Below, in pieces: positions 1-7,291 of a DNA stretch of 64,000 nucleotides. The notes under the pieces are model-generated. The model was not told the DNA's origin. It did no database searches and saw only the letters and a list, made by a program, of their open reading frames with translations. Numbering within the stretch: position 1 is the first letter of the stretch; each line of letters begins with the position of its first letter. The stretch covers positions 62,001-126,000 of the forward strand of contig NZ_SRLD01000005.1 in NCBI RefSeq assembly GCF_004745955.1, written 5' to 3'. This stretch comes from Hymenobacter elongatus. GTDB taxonomy: Bacteria; Bacteroidota; Bacteroidia; Cytophagales; Hymenobacteraceae. A program made the position numbers and the translations under genes.

Positions 1-384
1 ATTTACTCCTTCAAATGGGTATAAAGAAAAATTCGCCTTGTTATAGATTACGTATGAATTTTTTGTCAGTTCGTCATAAGCTGATGTGATTTCCGCTGTG
101 TTTGTTGGATAAATCAGTTTGGGTTCATTTGGATTTTCGTAATCCAAAAAAACATAGTCAAAGTCAGTAAATATGGGGCAAATTAATTGCAAAGGAAATT
201 GCAACCATTCAAAGTATTTGTCTTCATTATTGATAAACCCCAAATACTGAAATCCACCTAAGAATTCGTTTTCTGGAATTTTAAAGTCAGACGGAATGTC
301 TCCGCCAAATTGATGTAGTCCTTTGTCATCCTGTACAAATTGCATTGGTGGGGTCGAATTAAAAAGGTTCTTTAGAAAGTTCAT
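1..384 (-). CDS. Hypothetical protein, partial (runs off the left edge)
   Basis: An open frame of 128 codons starts with ATG at 384 and continues without a stop beyond base 1, so the C-terminus is missing. It begins MNFLKNLFNSTPPMQFVQDD and later reads EFLGGFQYLGFINNEDKYFE. I do not recognise the family; it is soluble-looking, without signal peptide or membrane segment. Its AT content is far above the window average, like the neighbouring Mrr gene and unlike everything after 1670. It lies just downstream of an attC-like palindrome (420-551) with a leader of about 40 nt and no obvious promoter, as expected for the next cassette of an integron-like array. Function unknown. Confidence 0.6.
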   Translation of the reverse strand, partial: MNFLKNLFNSTPPMQFVQDDKGLHQFGGDIPSDFKIPENEFLGGFQYLGFINNEDKYFEWLQFPLQLICPIFTDFDYVFLDYENPNEPKLIYPTNTAEITSAYDELTKNSYVIYNKANFSLYPFEGVN

Positions 385-417
385 AAGTTTAGATAATGTT
401 AGTTGTCTCACCGAATA

Positions 418-551
418 GCACACAACGTTTTGGGGCTTGGCGAAGGTGGCGATTTTTACCACAAATGTTGATGCGGAGAATTAATGTTTGGTTAACCACA
501 AATGTGTCTGCGGAGCACTAAACCGCCACTTTTGCCAAACCGCTGTTATGC
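418..551 (-). repeat. attC-like imperfect palindrome (cassette recombination site)
   Basis: Read on the minus strand, the site starts with GCATAAC (551-545), resembling the R'' core RYYYAAC, and ends with GTTGTGTG (426-419), resembling the R' core GTTRRRY. Between them the arms CGCCACTTTTGCCAAACC and GGCTTGGCGAAGGTGGCG pair with a few mismatches. The length of about 130 nt is close to that of long Vibrio-type attC sites. It lies directly 3' of the Mrr gene, where a cassette attC should be. The match is by eye; no structure calculation was made. Confidence 0.55.
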
Positions 552-578
552 GTTCGGCTTTCTTTTCTATCGTGTGTT

Positions 579-1496
579 TTACTCTTTTCCAAAATAGTCG
601 CTGTCGATTTTTTTAAGTTCGTAAGTTTGGTGTGTCGTGCAACCAAGATTATAGTCTATCATTAGTTGAACCAGTTGTTCACCGTCAATGCGAACAATTT
701 TAGTTTCGTTTTTCGGTGTATAGTCCAACGCTTCTTTTGTAAAATTTGATGTCGTAATGAAGATGCCTTTTTTAGCTCCTTGTCCAGCTAAAGCACCAAC
801 AAACTTGTGAAGTTCAGGTCGTCCAACTACATTCCCTGGTCTCCAACGCTTAGCTTGAATATAAATAATATCAAGTCCGAGTTTGTCTTCTTTTATCGTT
901 CCATCAATTCCTTCGTCCCCGCTTTTTCCAATTGCTTTTCCTGCGTCTTTTATTGAACCACCATAACCCATTTTTACTAAAAGCTCAACTACAAGTCTTT
1001 CAAAAAATGTCGGTGAAAGGTCAACTACATTCTGAAGCAGTTCAGATGCTAATGATTTTCTAATTCGTTGATATGCTTTGTCAAGGTTTTCTTCAGGTGT
1101 CTGCTCACTAACTGCAATAACAGTTGTTTCTTCTTCTGTTTCGTTGTCGTTACGTGAAGCATTTTGAAACTCTAAAAAAGCAGGAAACTGTCTCAAATAC
1201 TTTGCATCAACTCGGCCAGGATTTTTCTTTAAAGTGTCAAGTCCAATTTGAGTAATAACAAATGTCGCCCGTTTTGGAGAGTCGAGAAGTCCAGCCTTTT
1301 TTAAATACGTCTTTGCCCAACCAACTCTGTTGTCAAAAATTGCTTGATTGCCACTTGCCAAAAGTTCTTTGCGTTCTTCGTCTGTTATCTGAAATTCGGT
1401 CGCCAATTTTTCAATTAGGTCTCGGTATTTGTGTTCCTGCCTGTCCGAAACAAGTCGAAGAAGTGGGAGCATTAATGATTGGTAATCTGGTATCAT
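579..1496 (-). CDS. mrr: Mrr-type restriction endonuclease (type IV, modification-dependent)
   Basis: 305 residues, the normal length for Mrr. Residues 1-90 form a winged-helix-like Mrr N-terminal domain (starts MIPDYQSLMLPLLRLVSD). About residues 150-285 form the PD-(D/E)XK nuclease domain: FFERLVVELLVKMGYGG, then GDEGIDGTIKEDKLGLD with the catalytic Asp, then IYIQAKRW carrying the QxK catalytic motif. Mrr enzymes cut DNA with foreign modification, so this is a defence gene. It is AT-rich compared with the chromosome, has a leader of about 60 nt and no clear promoter, and is bounded by attC-like sites at 418-551 and 1553-1615. It therefore looks like a mobile gene cassette. The family is clear; the modification it recognises cannot be read from sequence. 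Confidence 0.88.
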   Translation of the reverse strand: MIPDYQSLMLPLLRLVSDRQEHKYRDLIEKLATEFQITDEERKELLASGNQAIFDNRVGWAKTYLKKAGLLDSPKRATFVITQIGLDTLKKNPGRVDAKYLRQFPAFLEFQNASRNDNETEEETTVIAVSEQTPEENLDKAYQRIRKSLASELLQNVVDLSPTFFERLVVELLVKMGYGGSIKDAGKAIGKSGDEGIDGTIKEDKLGLDIIYIQAKRWRPGNVVGRPELHKFVGALAGQGAKKGIFITTSNFTKEALDYTPKNETKIVRIDGEQLVQLMIDYNLGCTTHQTYELKKIDSDYFGKE

Positions 1497-1552
1497 ATTT
1501 TATTTTTTTGTCAAGTTCGTTTTGGTGTTGCTGTGTCGTCTCTTAAGCTGAC

Positions 1553-1615
1553 GCATAACATCTGTATTGCCGCAACTCGACGGCCCCGCAAGTTGCGGCA
1601 ATACATCTTTAGTGC
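1553..1615 (-). repeat. Second attC/attI-like hairpin site at the recombinase-proximal boundary of the Mrr cassette
   Basis: Perfect 14-bp arms lie at 1564-1577 and 1591-1604. Read on the minus strand they are followed by GTTATGCG (1559-1552), an R'-like core, and preceded by GCACTAAA, a weak R''-like core. It lies 57 nt before the Mrr ATG and on the other side borders the recombinase gene. It could be the attC of a lost cassette or the platform's attI. Confidence 0.45.
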
Positions 1616-1622
1616 GCAAGTA

Positions 1623-1663
1623 AGTTGCGGGAAGCACGCCAAATGAGTATGCTTCCCGCAACT
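1623..1663 (-). terminator. Hairpin just past the recombinase stop codon
   Basis: Perfect 13-bp inverted repeat, AGTTGCGGGAAGC (1623-1635) and GCTTCCCGCAACT (1651-1663), beginning 8 nt beyond the recombinase stop. No clear T run follows on the minus strand, so termination is uncertain. The arm shares AGTTGCGG with the neighbouring hairpin at 1564-1604, so it may instead belong to a recombination region. Confidence 0.4.
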
Positions 1664-1670
1664 CGCCTGC

Positions 1671-2756
1671 TTATAGCCCGAGACTGTCGAGGGGAGAGGC
1701 CGGGCGGGTGCGGTGGGCAACATGGGTGTAAATTTCGGTGGTTTTGATACTGCTGTGGCCCAGCAAATCCTGAATAACGCGTAGGTCGGTGCCGGCTTCC
1801 AGCAGGTGAGTAGCATAGGAATGCCGCAACATGTGCAACGTGATGGGCCGCAGAATACCGGCCCTGCTGGCAGCTTGTTTAACAACCATTTGGAGGCTAC
1901 GGTCGCTGTAAGGCTCGCCGGGGTGCTGGCCTTCGAAAAGGAAGGTGACGGGCCGAAACTGCCGGAACTGCTCGCGTAGCAACAGCAGCAAGGATTCGGG
2001 CAGCGGCAGGTCCCGGTCTTTTTTACCTTTGCCGCCGCGCACATACAACACCATACGGCGCGAGTCGATGTCGGCGGGCGTAAGGGCCAGTACCTCCCCC
2101 AGGCGCAAGCCCAAGCCGTAGGCCAGCATCAGCATGGCGCGGTGCTTGCGGTTATCGGTGCCTTGCAGCAGGGCTTTCACCTCACTTTGGGCCAGCAGCT
2201 TGGGGTTTTGGTGGGCGCGTTTGGGGCGTGGCACCTCATAATATTGCCGGGGCTGGCCCTCTACTTGCTCGTAGTAAAACTTGATGGCATTGATCAATAG
2301 GTTCTGGTAGGTTTCGGAAACGCCTGCTGCCACCCGCCCGGCCAGGTAGTCGAGTACGTCTTGCTTGGTTAGCTCCAGGGGCAGACGCGGGGCATGATGG
2401 GCGAGAAAGAGCTGAAAGACGCCCCGGTAGTTTTTTAGGGTAGCGGGGCTGTAGCGTTTCAGAGCAATGAACTGACAATAGCGGGCCAGCAGCGCCTGGT
2501 GCAGCGTAGGCGGTGGCAGCTCGGTGGCCAGGGCCGGTACTGCCGGTACCACTGCCTTCAGCCCGAGCTGGGCGCAGGCGGTTTGGAGTAGGGCTACGGC
2601 TTCGGGGGTGGCAGGCAGCAGGTAGCCCCGCGCGGCAGCATTGTAGTAGAGGCCCGCGGCCAGCAGGGCGGCACGCACGGCCGCGTCGGAATACGGAAAA
2701 AACGCCTGAAACTCGGTGCGCGAAGGGCGCAGGCGCAACGATACCGTGGCTTTCAT
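1671..2756 (-). CDS. Tyrosine recombinase, Xer/integron-integrase-like
   Basis: 361 residues from the ATG at 2756 (MKATVSLRLRPSRTEFQAFF); an in-frame ATG ten codons earlier is less likely. An SAM-like core-binding domain (about residues 95-180) is followed by the catalytic domain. The catalytic set is complete: Arg in GLGLRLGEVLALT, Lys in GGKGKKDRDLPL, HxxR in LHMLRHSYATHLL, and His/Tyr in LLGHSSIKTTEIYTHV. The C-terminus ends SPLDSLGL, like the SPLD ending of integron integrases, but the extra IntI-specific insertion before the HxxR box is absent, so it is not a classical IntI. It shares an operon direction with the upstream ssb (44-nt gap), and its 3' end faces the cassettes. The tyrosine-recombinase call is firm; a cassette-integrase role is inferred from context. 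Confidence 0.85.
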   Translation of the reverse strand: MKATVSLRLRPSRTEFQAFFPYSDAAVRAALLAAGLYYNAAARGYLLPATPEAVALLQTACAQLGLKAVVPAVPALATELPPPTLHQALLARYCQFIALKRYSPATLKNYRGVFQLFLAHHAPRLPLELTKQDVLDYLAGRVAAGVSETYQNLLINAIKFYYEQVEGQPRQYYEVPRPKRAHQNPKLLAQSEVKALLQGTDNRKHRAMLMLAYGLGLRLGEVLALTPADIDSRRMVLYVRGGKGKKDRDLPLPESLLLLLREQFRQFRPVTFLFEGQHPGEPYSDRSLQMVVKQAASRAGILRPITLHMLRHSYATHLLEAGTDLRVIQDLLGHSSIKTTEIYTHVAHRTRPASPLDSLGL

Positions 2757-2799
2757 ACGGGCAGAGGATAGTGCGGACAGCCGCAAGGTAGGGCCGGCA

Positions 2800-3147
2800 T
2801 CAGGAACTTTCGCCGGGCCTTTTATCCAGCAGCAACAGGTGCTCGCCCACTATTTCCGTCACGTAGTGCCGCGCCCCCGCCGCATCATCGTAGTGGCGGG
2901 TTTTGAGCTTGCCTTCCAGGTACACCAGACTGCCTTTGCGTAAGTATGCCTGGGCCAGCTCGGCCAGGCCACGCCACAGCACCACGGTGTGCCAGTCGGT
3001 GCTGGTGTGGGGCTGGCCACTTTTGTCGCGGTAGGTTTCGGAGGTAGCCACCGAGAATTTAGCCACCGGCACGTTGCCTTCCAGCACCTGCACCTCCGGG
3101 TCTTTGCCCAGGTTGCCAATCAGCGTTACTTTATTGAGACCCCGCAT
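2800..3147 (-). CDS. ssb: Single-stranded DNA-binding protein lacking the acidic C-terminal tip
   Basis: 115 residues from the ATG at 3147, chosen because MRGLNKVTLIGNLGKDPEVQ is the usual SSB N-terminus. The OB fold follows with the typical segments VAKFSVATSETY, DWHTVVLWRGLAELA and GSLVYLEGKLKTRHY. SSB coats single-stranded DNA during replication and repair. The chain stops at LLLLDKRPGESS right after the OB fold, so the flexible linker and the acidic DDDIPF-type tip that recruits partners are missing. It is therefore an accessory SSB rather than the main housekeeping one. It lies 44 nt upstream of the tyrosine recombinase on the same strand, which suggests co-transcription. attC sites recombine as folded single strands, so a link to recombination is possible but inferred. 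Confidence 0.88.
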   Translation of the reverse strand: MRGLNKVTLIGNLGKDPEVQVLEGNVPVAKFSVATSETYRDKSGQPHTSTDWHTVVLWRGLAELAQAYLRKGSLVYLEGKLKTRHYDDAAGARHYVTEIVGEHLLLLDKRPGESS

Positions 3148-3366
3148 AGGCGCTATAGCTACCCGGCCCCGTAGGCAGCGCCGGTCGCCCAAGATATACC
3201 ATTTCCCGACTGGCCCGCGCAGCAGGCAGCGGGTAGAAAGGCCGGCTCTGTCCCAGCCAAGCCAGCCGGGACTCCGTTTCCGACTTTTTTCCTCTTCGAC
3301 TAAACCCTGGCGTATTTTCGCCCTCTAACCCGCCACAACCCCGCCGCTCCTAACCCGCTCCCCTGC

Positions 3367-3918
3367 TTGGAAGACCAGGAAATTCTCGCCAAGTTCGCTG
3401 ACCCCGCTGCTCGCAATGTGGCCTTCAACCAGCTGGTACGCAAGTACCAGCAGAAGATCTATTGGCATGTGCGCAAGATGGTTATCGACCACGATGACGC
3501 CGACGACCTGACCCAGGACGTGTTCGTGAAAGTGTGGAATCACCTGGACAATTTTCGGAAGGATGCCTCGCTCTACACCTGGATTTACCGCATTGCCACC
3601 AACGAGTGCCTGAACTTCCTGTCGTCGAAGCGGCGCAAGTTTTTTCTACCCCTCAACGACGTGGGGGCCGAGCTGGCTCAAAAGGTGGAAGCCGACCCCG
3701 GCCTGGCCGGCGACGAAATAGAGCTGCGCCTGCAAAAAGCCATTCTGCGCCTGCCCGACAAGCAGCGCCTGGTATTCAATATGAAGTACTACGACGAAAT
3801 CACCTACGAGCAGATGTCCGAAATAACGGGCACCAGCGTAGGGGCGCTCAAGGCTTCCTATCACCACGCCGTGAAGAAGGTGGAGCAGTACGTCAGCCAA
3901 GAAACTCACCACGATTAA
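3367..3918 (+). CDS. RNA polymerase sigma factor, ECF (sigma-70) family
   Basis: 183 residues. The frame starts at a TTG codon (3367); no in-frame ATG lies upstream before a stop. Region 2 is clear at about residues 20-90 (VFVKVWNHLDNFR, LYTWIYRIATNECLNFL), and region 4 at about 125-175 (LPDKQRLVFNMKYYDEITYE, then MSEITGTSVGALKASYHHAV as the helix-turn-helix). ECF factors direct polymerase to stress or envelope regulons and are normally held by an anti-sigma factor. The next gene (3949) is a short protein with one membrane segment that fits that role, followed by a Spy-like periplasmic protein. The three genes have small gaps on one strand and probably form an envelope-stress operon. Confidence 0.93.
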   Translation: MEDQEILAKFADPAARNVAFNQLVRKYQQKIYWHVRKMVIDHDDADDLTQDVFVKVWNHLDNFRKDASLYTWIYRIATNECLNFLSSKRRKFFLPLNDVGAELAQKVEADPGLAGDEIELRLQKAILRLPDKQRLVFNMKYYDEITYEQMSEITGTSVGALKASYHHAVKKVEQYVSQETHHD

Positions 3919-3948
3919 ACCTCACGGCCTGCGCCGTATCTAAGCCAT

Positions 3949-4404
3949 ATGCCTACTCCTTTCCGTCTGGATGACCACAAGCGCCGGCCTCAGCCCCTGG
4001 CCCCGCCCCCAGCCGACTACTTCGAGCGCCTGCCCCGCCAGATTATGGCGCGGGTGCAGCCGTCCGGCCGCGAAGCACAGGCTTTTGGCTGGCTGGCGGC
4101 GCTGTCGCTGCCGCTGCGCACAGCCCTGGCTTCGGTGGTAGTGCTGGGCGGGTTTGCCACCAGCTTCTTTCTGAGTCAGCCCGCCACTGGCCCCGCTGCC
4201 ACGGCCTCCGTAGCGGCGCTCGAAGCGGTGCCCCAAACCGAGATGGTGCAGTACCTACTGGCCAGCGACTCCCGCGTGACGCTCAACGACCTGGCCGACC
4301 TGCCCGCCACCGACCGAACCCTGACCGACAGCTTCCTGCTCGCCTCCCCCGATGAGCTGCAGGACGCCCTCGATGCCCAACCTACCGAAGAAACCTATCT
4401 GTAA
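3949..4404 (+). CDS. Small single-pass membrane protein, putative anti-sigma factor
   Basis: 151 residues. A basic cytoplasmic N-terminal part (RLDDHKRRPQPLAPPPADYF) is followed by one hydrophobic segment at about 58-76 (LRTALASVVVLGGFATSFF) and an acidic C-terminal domain of about 75 residues. It starts 30 nt after the ECF sigma stop and is followed 35 nt later by a Spy-like gene. No zinc-type anti-sigma motif (HxxxCxxC) is visible, so the role is inferred from topology and position only. Ala, Pro and Asp are abundant in the periplasmic part. The sigma/small membrane protein/Spy-like order is, from general knowledge, common in Bacteroidota. Confidence 0.6.
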   Translation: MPTPFRLDDHKRRPQPLAPPPADYFERLPRQIMARVQPSGREAQAFGWLAALSLPLRTALASVVVLGGFATSFFLSQPATGPAATASVAALEAVPQTEMVQYLLASDSRVTLNDLADLPATDRTLTDSFLLASPDELQDALDAQPTEETYL

Positions 4405-4439
4405 CCCTATTTTTGCCCCTGCTTTTGCTCTCCTCTCCC

Positions 4440-4919
4440 ATGAAATATCTTCTTCGTAACGTCTTGGTCGTGCTGCTGCTCGTGGCAGTGCACAGTGTGG
4501 GCCATGCCCAGGGTGGCCGCCGTCAGGGTCGCCTCAGCCAATTGGAAAACGCGAAAATCGCCTACCTCACCGATAAAATCGTCCTTACCCAGGACCAGGC
4601 CCAGCGCTTCTGGCCGGTCTACAACGAGTTTTCGGACAAGCGCCGCGACCTGGCCCGCCGCATGCGGCAGCTGCGCACCGAAAGTCCCGACGCGCTATCC
4701 GACCAGCAAATCAAGGAGAACCTCACCCAGGCCCTGACGCTGCGACAAAATGAGGTACATCTGGAGAAAGAGTACTTCGATAAATTTCAGAAAGTGCTGA
4801 CCATCCGCCAGGTGGGCAAGCTCTTTATTGCCGAGCGGGAGTTCACGAAAGAGGTTCTGAAGCGTGTAGCCGACCGGCGCGGCGGCGCGGGCCAGCTGGC
4901 CGGCCCCCCGGAAGAATAA
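4440..4919 (+). CDS. Spy/CpxP-like periplasmic protein
   Basis: 159 residues from the ATG at 4440 (MKYLLRNVLVVLLLVAVHSV), which gives a clean signal peptide ending near HAQG; the longer frame from 4413 would bury it. The mature part is nearly all charged helix, with the family-like motif LTQDQAQRFWPVYNEFSDKR and a second helical pair ending near VGKLFIAEREFTKEVLKR. Spy and CpxP relatives are periplasmic chaperones or stress sensors with LTxxQ motifs. It is the third gene of the ECF sigma operon and may feed back on envelope stress. Function by similarity of architecture. Confidence 0.7.
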   Translation: MKYLLRNVLVVLLLVAVHSVGHAQGGRRQGRLSQLENAKIAYLTDKIVLTQDQAQRFWPVYNEFSDKRRDLARRMRQLRTESPDALSDQQIKENLTQALTLRQNEVHLEKEYFDKFQKVLTIRQVGKLFIAEREFTKEVLKRVADRRGGAGQLAGPPEE

Positions 4920-4921
4920 CT

Positions 4922-5067
4922 TAGAGCGGTTACGGGGGCCATGGCTAGTAGCGCAAACTGTGTAGTTCGCGTCGCCGCCCCGTTCGCAGTCGTTCTATCG
5001 GCGCGGGGACGCGAACTACAAACTTCGCGCTACTGCTACCTCGTATACTGAATCCGAAACCACTCTA
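4922..5067 (+). repeat. Modular palindromic element, T1 ends with A core
   Basis: The left end TAGAGCGGTT (4922-4931) is matched by the inverted end AACCACTCTA (to 5067). The internal core 4948-5033 starts GTAGCGCAAAC and ends with its complement, enclosing a second inverted pair around GCGCGGGGACGCGAAC. Same ends and core as the elements at 21616-21761, 22911-22999 and 45238-45381. It starts 3 nt after the Spy-like stop codon. Confidence 0.8.
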
Positions 5068-5085
5068 GCGCTACCGTTGACTACT

Positions 5086-5112
5086 AAAAAGGCTGCCTCG
5101 GCAGCCTTTTTT
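5086..5112. terminator. Bidirectional rho-independent terminator
   Basis: The stem GGCTGCC (5091-5097) pairs with GGCAGCC (5100-5106), flanked by an A run on the left and a T run on the right. It can serve the ECF operon reading rightward. Confidence 0.8.
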
Positions 5113-5296
5113 GCTGTGGGCCGGTTATAGCCTGAGCGTATGTGGACAGTATCCCGCTTCGGCCGGCGTCCGTCTGTCGAAGCAGGCTCCTGTTCAAGTT
5201 TCAACTACGCGCTGCCCCTGAACACGGCCAGACTACCAGCAGCCCGACCCGCCGAGCTCATCGTGCGCAGCGGCTTCGCGCTGCGGCCGGCCTGCG

Positions 5297-5304
5297 TACC
5301 TTTG
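5297..5304 (+). promoter_or_regulatory. Bacteroidota -7 box TACCTTTG
   Basis: TACCTTTG matches the TAnnTTTG -7 consensus of Bacteroidota and lies 25 nt before the aminotransferase ATG at 5330. Confidence 0.5.
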
Positions 5305-5329
5305 CGCCCCCAATCTGATTTGCTTTTCT

Positions 5330-6523
5330 ATGCTTACCCCGCGCCAGCTGTTTCTTCGTTATCAGGCCCAAACCTCCGACTTTCCGCTGCTGCTTGAAAT
5401 AGAGCGGGCCGAAGGCGTGTACATGTATGCCCCCGACGGCCGCCGCTACCTCGACCTGATTGCCGGTATCGGGGTGAGCAACGTGGGGCACCGCCACCCG
5501 CGGGTGGTGCAGGCCATCAAAGACCAGGTCGATAAATACCTGCACCTGATGGTGTATGGCGAACTGGTGCAGGCCCCACCGGCCGAGCTGGCCCAAGCCC
5601 TGCACCACACCCTGCCGGCCCACCTCGACAGTGTGTACTTCACCAATTCCGGCACCGAAGCCATTGAGGGAGCCCTGAAGCTGGCCAAGCGCCACACGGG
5701 CCGCACCGAGCTGATTTCCTGCCACAACGCCTACCACGGCTCCACGCACGGGGCGCTGTCCATCACGGGTTCCGAGGGCTTCAAGCAAAGCTACCGCCCC
5801 CTGCTGCCCGACGTACGCCATATCCATTTCAACGAGCTGGCCGATCTGGCACTGATTACGGAGCGTACGGCCGCCGTCATCGTCGAGACGGTGCAGGGCG
5901 AGGCGGGCGTGCGGGTGCCCGCGCCGGGCTACCTGCCCGCGTTGCGGCAGCGCTGCCACCAGGTGGGCGCACTGCTGATTCTGGATGAGATTCAGTGCGG
6001 ATTCGGGCGCACGGGCTCCTTTTGGGCCTTCGAGCAGTTTGGCCTCGTCCCCGATATTCTGGTGTGTGCCAAAGGAATGGGCGGCGGCATGCCCATTGGG
6101 GCTTTTATTTCTTCCCAGGAAATGATGGCGGGCTTCAAAACCAACCCGGTGCTGGGGCACTGCACTACGTTTGGCGGCCACCCCGTGTCGTGCGCGGCCT
6201 CGCTGGCCACCTTGCGCGTGATTCAGGAGGAAAACCTACTGGCTGGCGTACCCGAAAAAGCCGCCCTGTTTCGGCGGCTTCTGCGGCACTCGGCTATTCG
6301 CGGGGTGCGGGGTCAGGGCCTGCTGCTGGCCGTGGAGTTTGATTCGTACGCGGTGCTCAAACCCATCATTGACCACGCCCTGGAGCACGAAGGCGTTCTG
6401 ACGGACTGGTTTCTGTTCTGCGACAACTCTCTGCGGATTGCGCCGCCACTCACCATCACCACCACCGAAATCGAGCAAGGCTGCGCGGCCTTGCTGCGAG
6501 CCATTGACGCAACAGTTTTCTAG
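5330..6523 (+). CDS. Class III (ornithine/acetylornithine-type) aminotransferase, PLP-dependent
   Basis: 397 residues, full length for class III aminotransferases. The substrate-side motif NSGTEAIEGALKLAKRHTGR and the Asp motif ILDEIQCGFGRTGSFWAFEQ are present; the PLP lysine lies in CAKGMGGGMPIGAF. These enzymes act in the cytoplasm and move the amino group of an omega-amino acid or acetylornithine to 2-oxoglutarate. The closest general type is an aspartate aminotransferase family protein of the ArgD/OAT group, but no arginine genes are nearby, so the substrate is open. It stands alone, with its own -7 box at 5297, and is not co-directional with the next gene. Confidence 0.88.
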   Translation: MLTPRQLFLRYQAQTSDFPLLLEIERAEGVYMYAPDGRRYLDLIAGIGVSNVGHRHPRVVQAIKDQVDKYLHLMVYGELVQAPPAELAQALHHTLPAHLDSVYFTNSGTEAIEGALKLAKRHTGRTELISCHNAYHGSTHGALSITGSEGFKQSYRPLLPDVRHIHFNELADLALITERTAAVIVETVQGEAGVRVPAPGYLPALRQRCHQVGALLILDEIQCGFGRTGSFWAFEQFGLVPDILVCAKGMGGGMPIGAFISSQEMMAGFKTNPVLGHCTTFGGHPVSCAASLATLRVIQEENLLAGVPEKAALFRRLLRHSAIRGVRGQGLLLAVEFDSYAVLKPIIDHALEHEGVLTDWFLFCDNSLRIAPPLTITTTEIEQGCAALLRAIDATVF

Positions 6524-6596
6524 TACCCGGCTGTTGCTTCGTCTTCAGGAACGGTGCTGCCAGCGGCTCCAAATTCGCGCAGAACCAGACGCTGTA

Positions 6597-7055
6597 CTAC
6601 AATCCGCTGCCGTTGGGGTGGGTGCCGTTGTAGTTAAGAAAGGATTCTGACTCGGTTTTGATTTGCTCCCGGGGCAGGCCGTCTTTCACGCCCACCGATA
6701 TCTTGCGCACCAGCACGCCTACGATGGCCTTGCGGAAGCCCAGTTTTTCGGCCATGCCAATACAGAAGTCCATTTCGTGGTCGTCTACGATGCCGTCAGC
6801 CAGCATCATATCCACGAGGTCGAAAATCTGGTCGAACCGTTCGGAGTCGTTGTCGGGCAGCACCAGGTTAATGGTGCCCGAGTTGGCCACGATAGAACGC
6901 ACGTCATCGGCCCGCATGCCGTTTTTCTTCCCCACTGCCACGATGAAGTTCATTTCCCGCTCATCAATGTGGCCGTCAGCTTTGGCCAGCGCCGCCAGGT
7001 TCATGAGGTGACTCTTCACTTTCTTGGTTTGCTCATTTTCAAAAAAGCCAAACAT
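6597..7055 (-). CDS. TerB-like (tellurite resistance) domain protein
   Basis: 152 residues. After MFGFFENEQTKKVKSHLMNL comes a repeated acidic helical pattern, ALAKADGHIDEREMNFIVAV and later MLADGIVDDHEMDFCIGMAE, the paired DG.(I/V)D..E metal-binding motifs of the TerB/DjlA fold. TerB-like proteins are cytoplasmic helical bundles that probably bind metal; their cell role is poorly known and the tellurite name is historical. It is a single-gene unit, converging with the aminotransferase. The family call is good; function is not defined. Confidence 0.8.
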   Translation of the reverse strand: MFGFFENEQTKKVKSHLMNLAALAKADGHIDEREMNFIVAVGKKNGMRADDVRSIVANSGTINLVLPDNDSERFDQIFDLVDMMLADGIVDDHEMDFCIGMAEKLGFRKAIVGVLVRKISVGVKDGLPREQIKTESESFLNYNGTHPNGSGL

Positions 7056-7291
7056 ATACGGCGGTGCTTAAGTAACGGTGAAGGAAAGAACTGGGCCCGT
7101 AACTGACCAAAAGGCGACGGCGGGGCTGTTAAGATACTCCTCGGTAGGCGTTCTTGCAATACGGCATTCTAAAAAAAATAGCCGGCTAGCCGACGCGGTT
7201 TTTTGCCTTTCCTACTGGTGGAGGCTTAGTTTTCGATTTGGATTTATCACCTTTGCGCCGCCCGCGTTGGGCTGTTCTGACTACCTGAATT

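Noticed and set aside
1671..2756. Calling the recombinase a true integron integrase (IntI)
   Set aside because: The IntI-specific insertion before the HxxR box is absent. The SPLD ending is shared with other tyrosine recombinases of Bacteroidota, so only a cassette-related role was proposed.
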